DNA of 64,000 bases, taken from NCBI GenBank assembly GCA_021158125.1, contig JAGGVF010000022.1, positions 103,975 through 167,974 of the forward strand, in the 5' to 3' direction. Shown one piece after another: positions 36,089-44,410 of the stretch. Source of the DNA: Candidatus Bathyarchaeota archaeon (GTDB taxonomy: Archaea; Thermoproteota; Bathyarchaeia; Bathyarchaeales; WUQV01). Under the pieces are notes generated by a model that saw only the letters and a list, made by a program, of their open reading frames with translations, was not told the DNA's origin and ran no database searches. How positions within the stretch are numbered: the stretch's first letter is position 1; the number at the start of each line of letters is the position of its first letter. A program made the translations under genes and the position numbers.

Positions 36089-36880
36089 TCACTCATAGCG
36101 TGCATCTTTTAATGCATCCTTACATGGACACTTCCTGACATGCGGAAGAGTTCTCACGGTTTCTCTTAAAACTTGCTCAAACACTGGAAAAATATTATCA
36201 ATTATCCTTTTAACTTCAACTGCTGAAAGTTTACTCTGTAAGCCAGCAGCCATATTTGAAACATAGCAAAGTGAAGCATAGCAGATTTCAAGTTCCCTTG
36301 CAAGCACCGCCTCCGGAATGCCAGTCATACCTACAACGTCGCAACCTAATTTTCGGAAAACTTCTATCTCCGCAGGAGTTTCAAATCTCGGCCCCTCAGT
36401 GCAGACTAAAACGGCTCTATCCCAAACCTTAACGTTGAGCTTTTTGGCAGAACTAATTAGGGTCTCCCTAATTTCTGGACAGTAGGGAAAGGTGAAGTCA
36501 ACATGGGTCACTGGAGAACTTTCATAGAAGGTTGGTACCCGCCGTTTAGTAAAATCGACAAAGTCGTGAGGAACAACCAAGTCTCCGGGGCTGAATTTTT
36601 CATTTATCGCCCCCACAGCATTGGTGGCAATTATCCTAACAACGCCTAATTTATGCAAGGCATAGATGTTGGCTCTATAATTTATTTTGTGAGGTGGAAC
36701 TGAATGCGCTTTCCCATGTCTTGGAAGAAAAGCCACATTTCTTCCGTCAATTTCGCTGAGGAATATTCTGGATGGTAAGCCGTAGGGAGTTCCTATCCGC
36801 AAAGTTTCCTTGCTCTCAAAAATTTCTTCTAAACCGCTTCCGCCTATTACTGCAATTTCAGCCTTCTGTAAATTCTTCAA
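36089..36880 (-). CDS. mtnP: S-methyl-5'-thioadenosine phosphorylase
   Basis: This 263-residue PNP-family enzyme splits methylthioadenosine into adenine and methylthioribose-1-phosphate. IAVIGGSGLEEIFESKE, FLPRHGKAHSVPPHKINYRA (phosphate and ribose site) and VCTEGPRFETPAEIEVFRKL are typical. DVVGMTGIPEAVLARELEIC lies in the base-binding region. The closing helix and a Cys-containing tail (VRKCPCKDALK) are seen in archaeal forms. Its start overlaps the end of the DUF373 gene by 23 bases. Some family members prefer other purine nucleosides. Confidence 0.92.
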   Translation of the reverse strand: MKNLQKAEIAVIGGSGLEEIFESKETLRIGTPYGLPSRIFLSEIDGRNVAFLPRHGKAHSVPPHKINYRANIYALHKLGVVRIIATNAVGAINEKFSPGDLVVPHDFVDFTKRRVPTFYESSPVTHVDFTFPYCPEIRETLISSAKKLNVKVWDRAVLVCTEGPRFETPAEIEVFRKLGCDVVGMTGIPEAVLARELEICYASLCYVSNMAAGLQSKLSAVEVKRIIDNIFPVFEQVLRETVRTLPHVRKCPCKDALKDARYE

Positions 36881-38048
36881 TTTCTTCCTCCTTCTTCCTG
36901 AAGAAGCCGGAATACTTCCTGTGAACTATGAAGATTATGAGGAAAGATGCTATGGCTAAAAGTATGCCGATAAATATGGAAAACACTAGCCCAGCTGGAA
37001 AGAGTTCTGAGGGGTTAATTAAAACCCTTGACGTCTGTTCAAGGATTTGCGATGACCATGCAATTACAACTATTATAGCTGCTGTTCGAAGAAGCCTTGT
37101 GTCACGTTCAAAATACCACCGTATTGCCCTTCCAGTTAAAACCACACATATACCAACTATTATTAAAGAAACTGACCCTTGAATAAACCATCCAATTAAA
37201 CGGGGCAGATTTTCCAAAAACACTCCTAGATCAGATATGTTTAAAGCATACTCAGAAACTTTACCAGCTGCAAAGCTGAAACCTTGATATAACCCGATTC
37301 CAGCTGAAAGGAATCCGGCTATAGCTGTAAAACTCGCAATTTGAACATGAAATGGCGGAGGAGAGTATTCTTTAACCCAAATATATGCCTTCTTCGCAAG
37401 GCGGTCCACTCCAAAACCCTTAATCAGAAAAATGAAGCCTAAAACGAGGATGAAAGCAATCCAAAAGTATGTCAAAAGATTGAAAACCCATAGAAAACCA
37501 AGTAAAACAAGCAATATTCCGGGTAAGCCTAGGAATATTCTGCCGTATTTGGGGTTCTCCCATATTATTCTTAAGTATCTGGTAAAAAGTGCAGCTGTTT
37601 CCTCTATTGATTCACTATGCTTTATTACCACACGTCTGACTGAGGAGACGGGAATCCTCGACTCGATTAGAGGTAAAACCATTTCGTCTGTGAATCCGTC
37701 GGTGACAAGTATAACTTCTGTAGCCGGAAACTTCTTTAGAACCTCGTTTAGTTCATTTACAATTTTTCTGTCAGCCCCCACGCCGCCGATTTCTGACCCT
37801 GAAATTGTTGCTACTTCAAAACTTTCATGTTCTCTACTCTCGGATTTCAGTCTATCAAAAATCCTTATGGCTTCGAACATGGCGTTTGCATCTGCCTCTT
37901 CTGGGTCCTTTAAAGCTAGGGCTGTTGCCGCCTCCAGATTTTGTTCTCTTCCAATTATTGGTGTTCTTATTTCTGCTTTTGTCTCTATGTCTCCATCTCT
38001 GTCAACGCATAGAATTAGAATTCTTTCTTCGCCCTCTGTTTTTTCCAT
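36858..38048 (-). CDS. DUF373 family membrane protein
   Basis: This 396-residue archaeal protein has a soluble N-terminal domain (about 1-165) with ILILCVDRDGDIETKAEIRT and ATALALKDPEEADANAMFEA. EVILVTDGFTDEMVLPLI and IPVSSVRRVVIKHSESIEET follow in the same domain. The second half has about six membrane helices. The family is conserved across archaea, with unknown function; the N-terminal part looks nucleotide-binding-like, which is inference. It heads the DUF373-mtnP-uppS operon. Confidence 0.9.
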   Translation of the reverse strand: MEKTEGEERILILCVDRDGDIETKAEIRTPIIGREQNLEAATALALKDPEEADANAMFEAIRIFDRLKSESREHESFEVATISGSEIGGVGADRKIVNELNEVLKKFPATEVILVTDGFTDEMVLPLIESRIPVSSVRRVVIKHSESIEETAALFTRYLRIIWENPKYGRIFLGLPGILLVLLGFLWVFNLLTYFWIAFILVLGFIFLIKGFGVDRLAKKAYIWVKEYSPPPFHVQIASFTAIAGFLSAGIGLYQGFSFAAGKVSEYALNISDLGVFLENLPRLIGWFIQGSVSLIIVGICVVLTGRAIRWYFERDTRLLRTAAIIVVIAWSSQILEQTSRVLINPSELFPAGLVFSIFIGILLAIASFLIIFIVHRKYSGFFRKKEEEIEEFTEG

Positions 38049-38117
38049 ACTTTCTCTCCTATTTTGTAGTTTATGTCTACTTTAATTTTGCTACATGTCC
38101 TCTTTAATTTTCCCTTT

Positions 38118-38993
38118 TTAAATGATTCCCTTCTCAGCTAAGACTTTAAATTCCTCCCAGGTTAGTTTTTCTCCGCGTTTCAGTTTTTCTTTAGCTTTCT
38201 CTTCAACAGATTTTAACGCTTCCTTCTCTAGCTTAACTGTTTCTTCTCTTTCTATTTCATGAAGTTTGGCCTTTAAGGCTTTTATTTCATCAAATATTTT
38301 TGCTTGTTTCCCGCTTTTATCTTTGATTTCAACTTTAAATCTTAAAAATTCCTTATGTGCATTGTCAGCCTCCTTCTTTAACTCCTTAATTTTATTTACC
38401 AAGCCTGTAATTCTTTCATGAAATTCCTGACTTTTTTCAGCTATTATGGTCATTTCTTCATGGTATTTTTGTGCTTTTGCTTCTAGAGCTTTGACTTCAG
38501 CTTGGAGTTCAACCAAGTTTTGTTTCAGTTCTTTGATCTGCTCGTGAATTTTGAGTTCAATGTTGAGTTTTTTAAGTTTTTCAATTAGTGGTTTTTCTTC
38601 TTCGGCAGTTAGAGGGGTTGTCTGCAATTTCCATTCTAAGCTTTCTATTTCTTCTTTTATTTTCTTCATGCTTTTCTTCGGCTTATTTTTGATAATAACT
38701 TTCAATTTTTGTTTTAACTTAACAATTTCGTTTATTTTCTCTTTTCTAAGACTTCTAGAGTCATTTCTGAGTTCCTTTAAATTTTTAACTTTTTCGTTGA
38801 GTTCGTTCCTTTTCTTCTTTAGCGTTGTTATTTCTTCTTTTATTTTCCTTATTTCTTCGTGTAAGTGTTCTCTTTTTTCTTTCCATTTCGCCGCTTTTTC
38901 TTTAAGTTCTCTTTTTTCTTTTTTTAATTCGGCGAGTTTTGTGTAGAGATTTTCAATTTTCTTTTTTAACAGTTGTCTTTGTTGTTCATTCAT
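38118..38993 (-). CDS. Long coiled-coil protein, archaeal conserved type
   Basis: This 291-residue protein is almost entirely coiled coil, with heptads rich in Lys, Glu and Leu from residue 1 to about 265. A short conserved tail, GEKLTWEEFKVLAEKGII, ends the protein. Proteins with this tail are common in archaea and are sometimes misnamed phosphoserine phosphatase or Smc-like. There is no ATPase head, so it is not an SMC protein. It overlaps the Thg1-like gene by eight bases. A scaffold role is likely but unproven. Confidence 0.8.
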   Translation of the reverse strand: MNEQQRQLLKKKIENLYTKLAELKKEKRELKEKAAKWKEKREHLHEEIRKIKEEITTLKKKRNELNEKVKNLKELRNDSRSLRKEKINEIVKLKQKLKVIIKNKPKKSMKKIKEEIESLEWKLQTTPLTAEEEKPLIEKLKKLNIELKIHEQIKELKQNLVELQAEVKALEAKAQKYHEEMTIIAEKSQEFHERITGLVNKIKELKKEADNAHKEFLRFKVEIKDKSGKQAKIFDEIKALKAKLHEIEREETVKLEKEALKSVEEKAKEKLKRGEKLTWEEFKVLAEKGII

Positions 38994-39756
38994 TTTTCTT
39001 CATCGCTTTTTCAATTATTTGTCGTAGTAGTTTTTCCCCGTTTGGCTCTGTAAATAGGGGTGGCTCCCAGTTTTCAACTATTTTCCTTCTTTTCGCTCCT
39101 TTTCTTTCATAGGTTTCCTTGTAAATTAGAATTCCTCTTCTTTGCCACGTAGGCGTTTTAGATAGGTTTATTCCGTGGGTGTGGAGAAGTTCGTGTATTT
39201 CTTTTGCTTTTATTCCTTTCAGTTTTTCTGAGGCCTTTTTTGGAGAATATCCCAATTTGCGTAGAAGCCAGTAGGCATATGCGTTGTTGTGGTTTCTCCA
39301 TCCGTTTTGTTGTCTCCAAGCGAAGTATTTTACTATGTCTTTTTCTGGGAGAACTACAATGCGGGAGTCAAAAGAGACATTAACTGTTCTTTTAAAGAAA
39401 TTTTCTAGGTTTAAGCTGAATGTGCTTGAGGTAAGTCCGGATAGAATGGAGTTTATCTTCTCGATTCTTCCATCAAAAGGGTAGTTTTTGATGAATAGTA
39501 GGTTTATTTCGTCGCTTATGATGTGCACTACTGCGGGGTTAAAGTTATTAACTATCTGTCTACTTGAGGCAGCGAGGCATTTTGCTATTCTTTTGTCAAA
39601 AGGTTTTTCAGTTTCAAGTTTTTCGGATAAAGCTCGAAATTTCCATCCGTCAAGTCTAACTATGAATGGTATATTGTCTGGAACTGTTATGCGTGAGTAG
39701 ATTTCGCTTTTAGTGAATTCCTGCAGTTTTCCTTTATTCGAGGATGATTCTTGCAT
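38986..39756 (-). CDS. Thg1-like protein (3'-5' nucleotide-adding polymerase)
   Basis: Thg1 enzymes add nucleotides to the 5' end of tRNA in the reverse direction. The polymerase-like metal motif is FIVRLDGWKFRALSEKL, and HIISDEINLLF holds the second acid. YFAWRQQNGWRNHNNAYAYW is the Thg1 signature helix. The start at 39756 gives MQESSSNKGKL; a longer frame opens at 39786. Archaeal Thg1-like proteins repair 5'-truncated tRNAs or add G-1 to tRNA-His; which occurs here is unknown. It is between acdB and the coiled-coil gene with overlaps on both sides. Confidence 0.9.
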   Translation of the reverse strand: MQESSSNKGKLQEFTKSEIYSRITVPDNIPFIVRLDGWKFRALSEKLETEKPFDKRIAKCLAASSRQIVNNFNPAVVHIISDEINLLFIKNYPFDGRIEKINSILSGLTSSTFSLNLENFFKRTVNVSFDSRIVVLPEKDIVKYFAWRQQNGWRNHNNAYAYWLLRKLGYSPKKASEKLKGIKAKEIHELLHTHGINLSKTPTWQRRGILIYKETYERKGAKRRKIVENWEPPLFTEPNGEKLLRQIIEKAMKKNE

Positions 39757-40429
39757 CGACAGTTTTTGCCCCGCTTTCATAAACAATTATTGGGTTTAAG
39801 TCTAATTCCTTTATTTCTTGGTGGTCTATTACAAGCTTGGAAGTGTTCACTAGGATTTTGGCTATTGAATCTATGTCGGCCGGCGGGTTTCCTCTATAGC
39901 CCTTCAGAATCGGGTAGGCCTTAATTTCGCTTATCATCTCCTTTGCTTCTTCCTCTGTTATTGGTGCAATTCTAAATGTTACATCCTTTAAGACTTCAAC
40001 GAAGATTCCTCCGAGTCCAAACATTAGGGTTGGACCGAACTGGGCGTCCTTAATTGCGCCAACGATAACTTCAGTTGAAGGCGGAACCATCTCTTGGACT
40101 GTAACACCTAAAATTCTTGCGTTGGGTTTATGTTTCCTTACATTCTCAATTATTTGATTGTAAGCTTTCCTTACTTCCTCAGCCGATTTTAAATTGAGAA
40201 TAACTCCGCCAACATCAAACTTGTGAATAACATCTGGAGAAACAATTTTCAAAACAATAGGATAGCCTATTTCCTCAGCAAACTTAACTGCTTCATCTTC
40301 TGAAGATGCAACTTTGAACTTTGTTACTGGGATACCATATTCCATACAAATGGCTTTGGCTTCTGGTTCAAGCAGAAACTTTCGACCTTCCCCTCTAACT
40401 TTAGATATTATTTCCGAAACCTTGTTCAT
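39734..40429 (-). CDS. ADP-forming acetyl-CoA synthetase, beta (ATP-grasp) subunit
   Basis: This 231-residue ATP-grasp protein catalyses the last part of acetyl-CoA plus ADP to acetate plus ATP. EPEAKAICMEYGIPVTKFKV at the N-terminus, GYPIVLKIVSPDVIHKFDVG, VQEMVPPSTEVIVGAIKDAQ and FGLGGIFVEVLKDVTFRIAP are typical. The length fits the separate beta subunit of archaea. The alpha subunit is not in the window, so it must be elsewhere. Its end overlaps the Thg1-like start. Substrate may be other acyl-CoAs. Confidence 0.9.
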   Translation of the reverse strand: MNKVSEIISKVRGEGRKFLLEPEAKAICMEYGIPVTKFKVASSEDEAVKFAEEIGYPIVLKIVSPDVIHKFDVGGVILNLKSAEEVRKAYNQIIENVRKHKPNARILGVTVQEMVPPSTEVIVGAIKDAQFGPTLMFGLGGIFVEVLKDVTFRIAPITEEEAKEMISEIKAYPILKGYRGNPPADIDSIAKILVNTSKLVIDHQEIKELDLNPIIVYESGAKTVDARIILE

Positions 40430-40517
40430 AAATTATCCTCCAATTTAAGTGAACTTAAATACCTTATAACTTGCTTCTATTTCTTTCGCTAAACATTAAC
40501 TTAATAATTGTCAAGGC

Positions 40518-41315
40518 CTACGTATAGACGAACTTGTATATTCCATTATCCTTTAATAGCCAAGCATCACAGCCTACAGGACCGAAAATCCATGTTGAAG
40601 ATTTTTCATCCCAATAGTACCACAGCCAGTAGTGCCCCTCTTCTCCGCCGACTCCATTTATGGAATTAACAAGAATGTGTCCAGGTTCTAGGGTAGGCCA
40701 ATAAATGTAATTAACATTCGCAACTTTGGTCAACAAGTTAAATAAGGACGAACATGGAGGCATCTCTGTTTCATTAAACCATTTAACCGTTCCGTTTCCG
40801 TAGTCTATACACAAATTTACAGTTATTTTGACGGCGTTTTCCATAGTGCTTCCCATTTCCCTAAATGCTGACAAACTAAACAGTTTATAGAAATCATCTA
40901 GTAAGTTTCCGAAATCCTCCTTTGTCACATTTCCTCCTTGAAGTAATGTTTGGTACTTGTGATTTAGCTCAGTATAACTCTCGTTCAGATCTCTGTGCTT
41001 GTTTAATAGGCTACTGTAATTTCCCCTCAAACTTTCCAACAATTTTTCGAAGGAAGGCATTAATTCGGTGAAGTTTTCGCCAGAATGAAACGAGTAGCTT
41101 CCATAAACCGTCGAATATTCTGCTAGAAGCATGCTATACTTACTTATAGACTCGTTGTATTTTTGGGCAATATCGTTTAACAATTGCTGATTTTCATTAA
41201 GTTTCTCTTTTTGTTTTGAATATTCCAAGGAGTAGTATCCAGCAAAGCTTGAAGCTAAAACAGCCCACACTAAAACAGCTAATAAAACAAATGTTAATAC
41301 CCTTTTCTCAACCAA
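40518..41315 (-). CDS. Exported coiled-coil protein with C-terminal DUF4430 (transcobalamin-like) domain
   Basis: This 265-residue protein has an N-terminal anchor (LTFVLLAVLVWAVLASSFAG) and a stalk of coiled coil with several sequons (about 30-145). The C-terminal domain (about 160-265) has VKITVNLCIDYGNG, ILVNSINGVGGEEGHYWLWY and GPVGCDAWLLKDNGIYKFVY. That pattern is typical of DUF4430, which shares the fold of the cobalamin-binding end of transcobalamin. The protein overlaps the preceding ECF S-component gene by 22 bases, so it may present a ligand to that transporter. Ligand binding is inference. Confidence 0.75.
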   Translation of the reverse strand: MVEKRVLTFVLLAVLVWAVLASSFAGYYSLEYSKQKEKLNENQQLLNDIAQKYNESISKYSMLLAEYSTVYGSYSFHSGENFTELMPSFEKLLESLRGNYSSLLNKHRDLNESYTELNHKYQTLLQGGNVTKEDFGNLLDDFYKLFSLSAFREMGSTMENAVKITVNLCIDYGNGTVKWFNETEMPPCSSLFNLLTKVANVNYIYWPTLEPGHILVNSINGVGGEEGHYWLWYYWDEKSSTWIFGPVGCDAWLLKDNGIYKFVYT

Positions 41316-41893
41316 ACTCCATCACCTTCAAGCAATTTTCTTGATGCATTCATAAGCGGAAGAAAGACTAAGCCTAGAACTGTAGCGTTAGAAACCGTAT
41401 GAACAAGAGAGAAAAATGAACCAGAAGCCAAAGCTGAGAAAATGGCAACTTCAGGTTTCATACCTGAAAGAATAAAGGAAACGCCAACTCCCAAATTAGT
41501 AATTAAGTCAAAAATTAGAGCGCTTAAAGCTCCGAGAACAGCCGCTTCAAAATAGTAATTTCTAGAAGCACTATTTTTCGGCAAATACCTAGCGTAGACA
41601 CTTCCAATTAAGCCTACAACTGCCATTCCAACCATTTGAAAAGGCAAATTAAGCCCTGCAAAACCGTAGGGAGAAAGAAAACCATTAACAAACATGACGA
41701 AAGCCCCGAAAAAGGCTCCAATGAATGGGCCTTCCAAGGCTCCAACGAGAAATGTGAAGAGACTTGTAAATTCAACATTAGGCGGTCGTGGCGATAACTG
41801 AATCGCCAAGCATAACGCTGTTAATACGCTTATGAAGGCAAGTCTCCGTGAGGTAAATTGCAAATTCATTTGTAATCTGGATGAATTATCCAT
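41294..41893 (-). CDS. ECF transporter S component, cobalamin-type candidate
   Basis: This 199-residue membrane protein has about six helices. It begins with RRLAFISVLTALCLAIQLSP and continues FTSLFTFLVGALEGPFIGAF and FVNGFLSPYGFAGLNLPFQM, a layout common in vitamin-binding S components. The energising ATPases are not nearby. Coupling with the DUF4430 protein just downstream (22-base overlap) suggests corrinoid uptake. Another vitamin is possible. Confidence 0.75.
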   Translation of the reverse strand: MDNSSRLQMNLQFTSRRLAFISVLTALCLAIQLSPRPPNVEFTSLFTFLVGALEGPFIGAFFGAFVMFVNGFLSPYGFAGLNLPFQMVGMAVVGLIGSVYARYLPKNSASRNYYFEAAVLGALSALIFDLITNLGVGVSFILSGMKPEVAIFSALASGSFFSLVHTVSNATVLGLVFLPLMNASRKLLEGDGVWLRKGY

Positions 41894-41944
41894 CCATATA
41901 AAGCTTTTCGATTTTGGTTACACGAACAACTATCAGCGCAGACT

Positions 41945-42703
41945 TTACATGAAGAGGTCTTTCTCTTTAGGTCTCACAAGCTCAGTTGCTTTTGCATCTT
42001 CTGACTTTGGGTATTTATATCCCCTTATTATTGCGGCCGGAACTCCCTCATTTGCCTGGCCCATTACAAGTTCCGCCGCCGAGGCGAGTTCGTCTGCTAT
42101 TGCTGTTCTCTTTACTTTTAAAGTGTACCCGAAGAGATCTTTTTCTCCTCGTCTATCTCTTATCGGCTTTATTCCAGCTACCCCTATGGCTATGTTTATC
42201 TCTCCTTCTCGTAAAGGACGTCCATGCGTATCAGAAATTATTACTGCAACATCCTTTCCTGTAATTCTTTTTATCTCTTCCTTAATTCTGCGAGCTGAGA
42301 GATCCGGGTCTTTGGGTAGTAATGCTACTGTTCTTTCGCCGGGAACATTTGATTTATCTACCCCGGAGTTTGCGCATACGATTCCATGTTTAGTTTTTGT
42401 TATCAGTTTTCCATTGCCCATTCTAACTATGCCTTTTGATTCTCTTAAAATAACTTCCACAAGCGCTGGATCTTTCCTTAGTTCCTTTGCCAATTCTAAT
42501 GCAAAAGGTGAGGGTTTTACTTCGTTTAGATTTACGATGTTTCCTTCAGCTCTTGAAACAATTATGTGAGAGACTACGATTATGTCTTCATCTTTTATGG
42601 GGGTTCCCTGCTTTTCCGCTGCTTGGCATATAAATTCGGCTATATTGTCTCCCATTTTTATGATTGGAAGGCTTTCAATTCCAATTATTTGAATAACATC
42701 CAT
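41945..42703 (-). CDS. cofE: Coenzyme F420-0:L-glutamate ligase
   Basis: This complete CofE has 252 residues. The start at 42703 is preferred because TGGAGAT precedes it, six codons inside the longest frame. IIGIESLPIIKMGDNIAEFI, DEDIIVVSHIIVSRAEGNIV, GIVCANSGVDKSNVPG and VAVIISDTHGRPLREGEINI are the family motifs. It ends EKDLFM. It differs clearly from the partial paralog at 3-407, so the organism has two CofE-type proteins. The enzyme adds the gamma-glutamyl tail of F420. It stands alone near the ECF gene. Confidence 0.93.
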   Translation of the reverse strand: MDVIQIIGIESLPIIKMGDNIAEFICQAAEKQGTPIKDEDIIVVSHIIVSRAEGNIVNLNEVKPSPFALELAKELRKDPALVEVILRESKGIVRMGNGKLITKTKHGIVCANSGVDKSNVPGERTVALLPKDPDLSARRIKEEIKRITGKDVAVIISDTHGRPLREGEINIAIGVAGIKPIRDRRGEKDLFGYTLKVKRTAIADELASAAELVMGQANEGVPAAIIRGYKYPKSEDAKATELVRPKEKDLFM

Positions 42704-42814
42704 GAAATCTCCATTTTGCATTATTAATTGTAATCCTTAATAATCTTAGCTTGAAACTAGTCCGCAAAATAAAAGGAGAATAGGATTAAAATTAAAAGCG
42801 TTAACTTAAGGAAA

Positions 42815-43540
42815 TCACTGCCTAAACTTCTGCAACTTCTTTAGTAATTCCTTGTCGCCTTCGTGGTCTCCAGCGCATGTTGCAATTATTCCGTCCACGA
42901 TGCCTTCCAGTTTTGCCACGTAATCTTCCGCTTGATCCATGGTTGTGGTGACGGGCCATCCGATCATTTTTATAATTTCTTCGTTTTTAGGAGTTTTCAC
43001 CAGGAAGTAGGAGTATATAGGCTTATTTAATCGTTTGCATTCTTTGGCTATTTGCTCTAACATCGGGAAAGATTTATCCTCTAGTCTCATGAAGAAGGCG
43101 AAGTCCCAATCATCCCTTACCCGGGCAATGCTATCCTCAACCGGTCGACGTGCCGTAAGCAGACAGCCCAGCTTAAGATTTTTTAAACGGACGTTCGTAC
43201 GCAGAAAATTCCGAGCTTCTTCAGACGACTTTAACATTTTTATGGGTTCCCCGTATTTGGGAACATCCCCCATGGTTAGCACTAGTCCATCGACGCCAAC
43301 AGCGTCCGCTGCTAGGGCTAAGCCTCCCACTTCAACAGGGCCTTTATAGTGCAGTATGAAAATTGGTATCACTATTTTGTCTGGATATTTAGTTTTAAGC
43401 ACGCAACTTACTGCTGTACCGCTGGGCGCCGGTATGCCTGCAGCGCTGTCTGTAACGTTCCATCCGTCAACCCAATCTTTGACTTCCTCGGCGAGTTTCA
43501 AGAATTTGCGGGTTGGTACAAACTCATGCAATATTTTCAT
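42815..43540 (-). CDS. Methylenetetrahydrofolate reductase-like TIM-barrel protein
   Basis: The start at 43540 gives KILHEFVPTRKFLKLAEEVK; a longer frame opens at 43615 but is not family-like. DGWNVTDSAAGIPAPSGTAV, PIFILHYKGPVEVGGLALAA, GLVLTMGDVPKYGEP and FAFFMRLEDKSFPML follow the MetF-like barrel pattern. At 241 residues it is shorter than bacterial MetF. It may use tetrahydromethanopterin or tetrahydrofolate with an unknown partner. No partner gene is adjacent. Confidence 0.75.
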   Translation of the reverse strand: MKILHEFVPTRKFLKLAEEVKDWVDGWNVTDSAAGIPAPSGTAVSCVLKTKYPDKIVIPIFILHYKGPVEVGGLALAADAVGVDGLVLTMGDVPKYGEPIKMLKSSEEARNFLRTNVRLKNLKLGCLLTARRPVEDSIARVRDDWDFAFFMRLEDKSFPMLEQIAKECKRLNKPIYSYFLVKTPKNEEIIKMIGWPVTTTMDQAEDYVAKLEGIVDGIIATCAGDHEGDKELLKKLQKFRQ

Positions 43541-43861
43541 TTCAGGTCCCAGAGAAGAGTAAAAGTTAAGATTAAAAAATCTTTTGCGCTGCAATTTCTT
43601 ACAAGTGACACGCATGTTTTTAATGAATTCTTACAAGCGTTAGGAAACCTTTGCTTCATCTCCAAAACCCGTAGAAAACCTAGATGAAGTTATTAGATGC
43701 ACCGGGACAAAAACGTGTAAGATGTCCTTTTTTAGTTCAAGGGATTATTTAGGATAAATTCAATATACTAAATCCATTTTTGGAACGTAACAGATAAATG
43801 CTTTAACTTAAAATTAAAAATTCGCCGAAGTTGTAAATCTATGCTGAATGTTTGATCTGGG

Positions 43862-44410
43862 ATGTTTATGAAGTTTAAAGGCGAGGAAATAAGGCTAAGG
43901 ATTCCTAGGCTAGTGATGAGTCTAATTATGGTTTTCATTTTCTGGATTCTAAACATATTTGTCCCGCCAACGCTGGAAGGATTGCAGATTCCAGGCATGA
44001 ATTATCCAGCTGACCAAGTATTTTGGGTTATAACGGTTTTCATAATGGTAATGTTCCTAGTGAGAGCTCTCTCAGACGCTTTAGTCTTAGGCGACATCTT
44101 GACGGATATTGTGATCAGAAGGTTGGGAATTAAAGAGGAACGTTCCCCGAAGAGAGCGCTAAGAGACCTAATATACATAATAGCCATAGTACTTATAGCC
44201 GCAGCCATTTTACCCTTCTTAAGAGGCATAGAAAATATAGGCCCCTTACTGTCAACAGCGACAACCTACATTGCGCTGGCTCTAATAATAATCTTGATTT
44301 ATGACATTGGAAGAATCATTTACAAGCTAATTGAGGAGAAAGCCGAAATACTAACCGAAAAAATAGCTAAAATCGCAAAAGAAGAAGGAGGCGGAAAACA
44401 ATCTAAATGA
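43862..44410 (+). CDS. Four-helix membrane protein, transporter-associated
   Basis: This 182-residue protein has helices near residues 19-36 (LIMVFIFWILNIFV), 52-70 (VFWVITVFIMVMFLV), 102-120 (LIYIIAIVLIAAAILPF) and 135-152. A Lys/Glu-rich amphipathic tail ends it. A start two codons in (ATG 43868) is possible. Its last four bases overlap the next gene (ATGA), so it is co-translated with the ArsB/NhaD-type transporter. I do not recognise the family; an accessory subunit is a reasonable guess. Confidence 0.65.
   Translation: MFMKFKGEEIRLRIPRLVMSLIMVFIFWILNIFVPPTLEGLQIPGMNYPADQVFWVITVFIMVMFLVRALSDALVLGDILTDIVIRRLGIKEERSPKRALRDLIYIIAIVLIAAAILPFLRGIENIGPLLSTATTYIALALIIILIYDIGRIIYKLIEEKAEILTEKIAKIAKEEGGGKQSK

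Noticed and set aside
38118..38993. SMC or Rad50-like protein
   Set aside because: It is coiled coil throughout with no Walker A, signature or Walker B motif.
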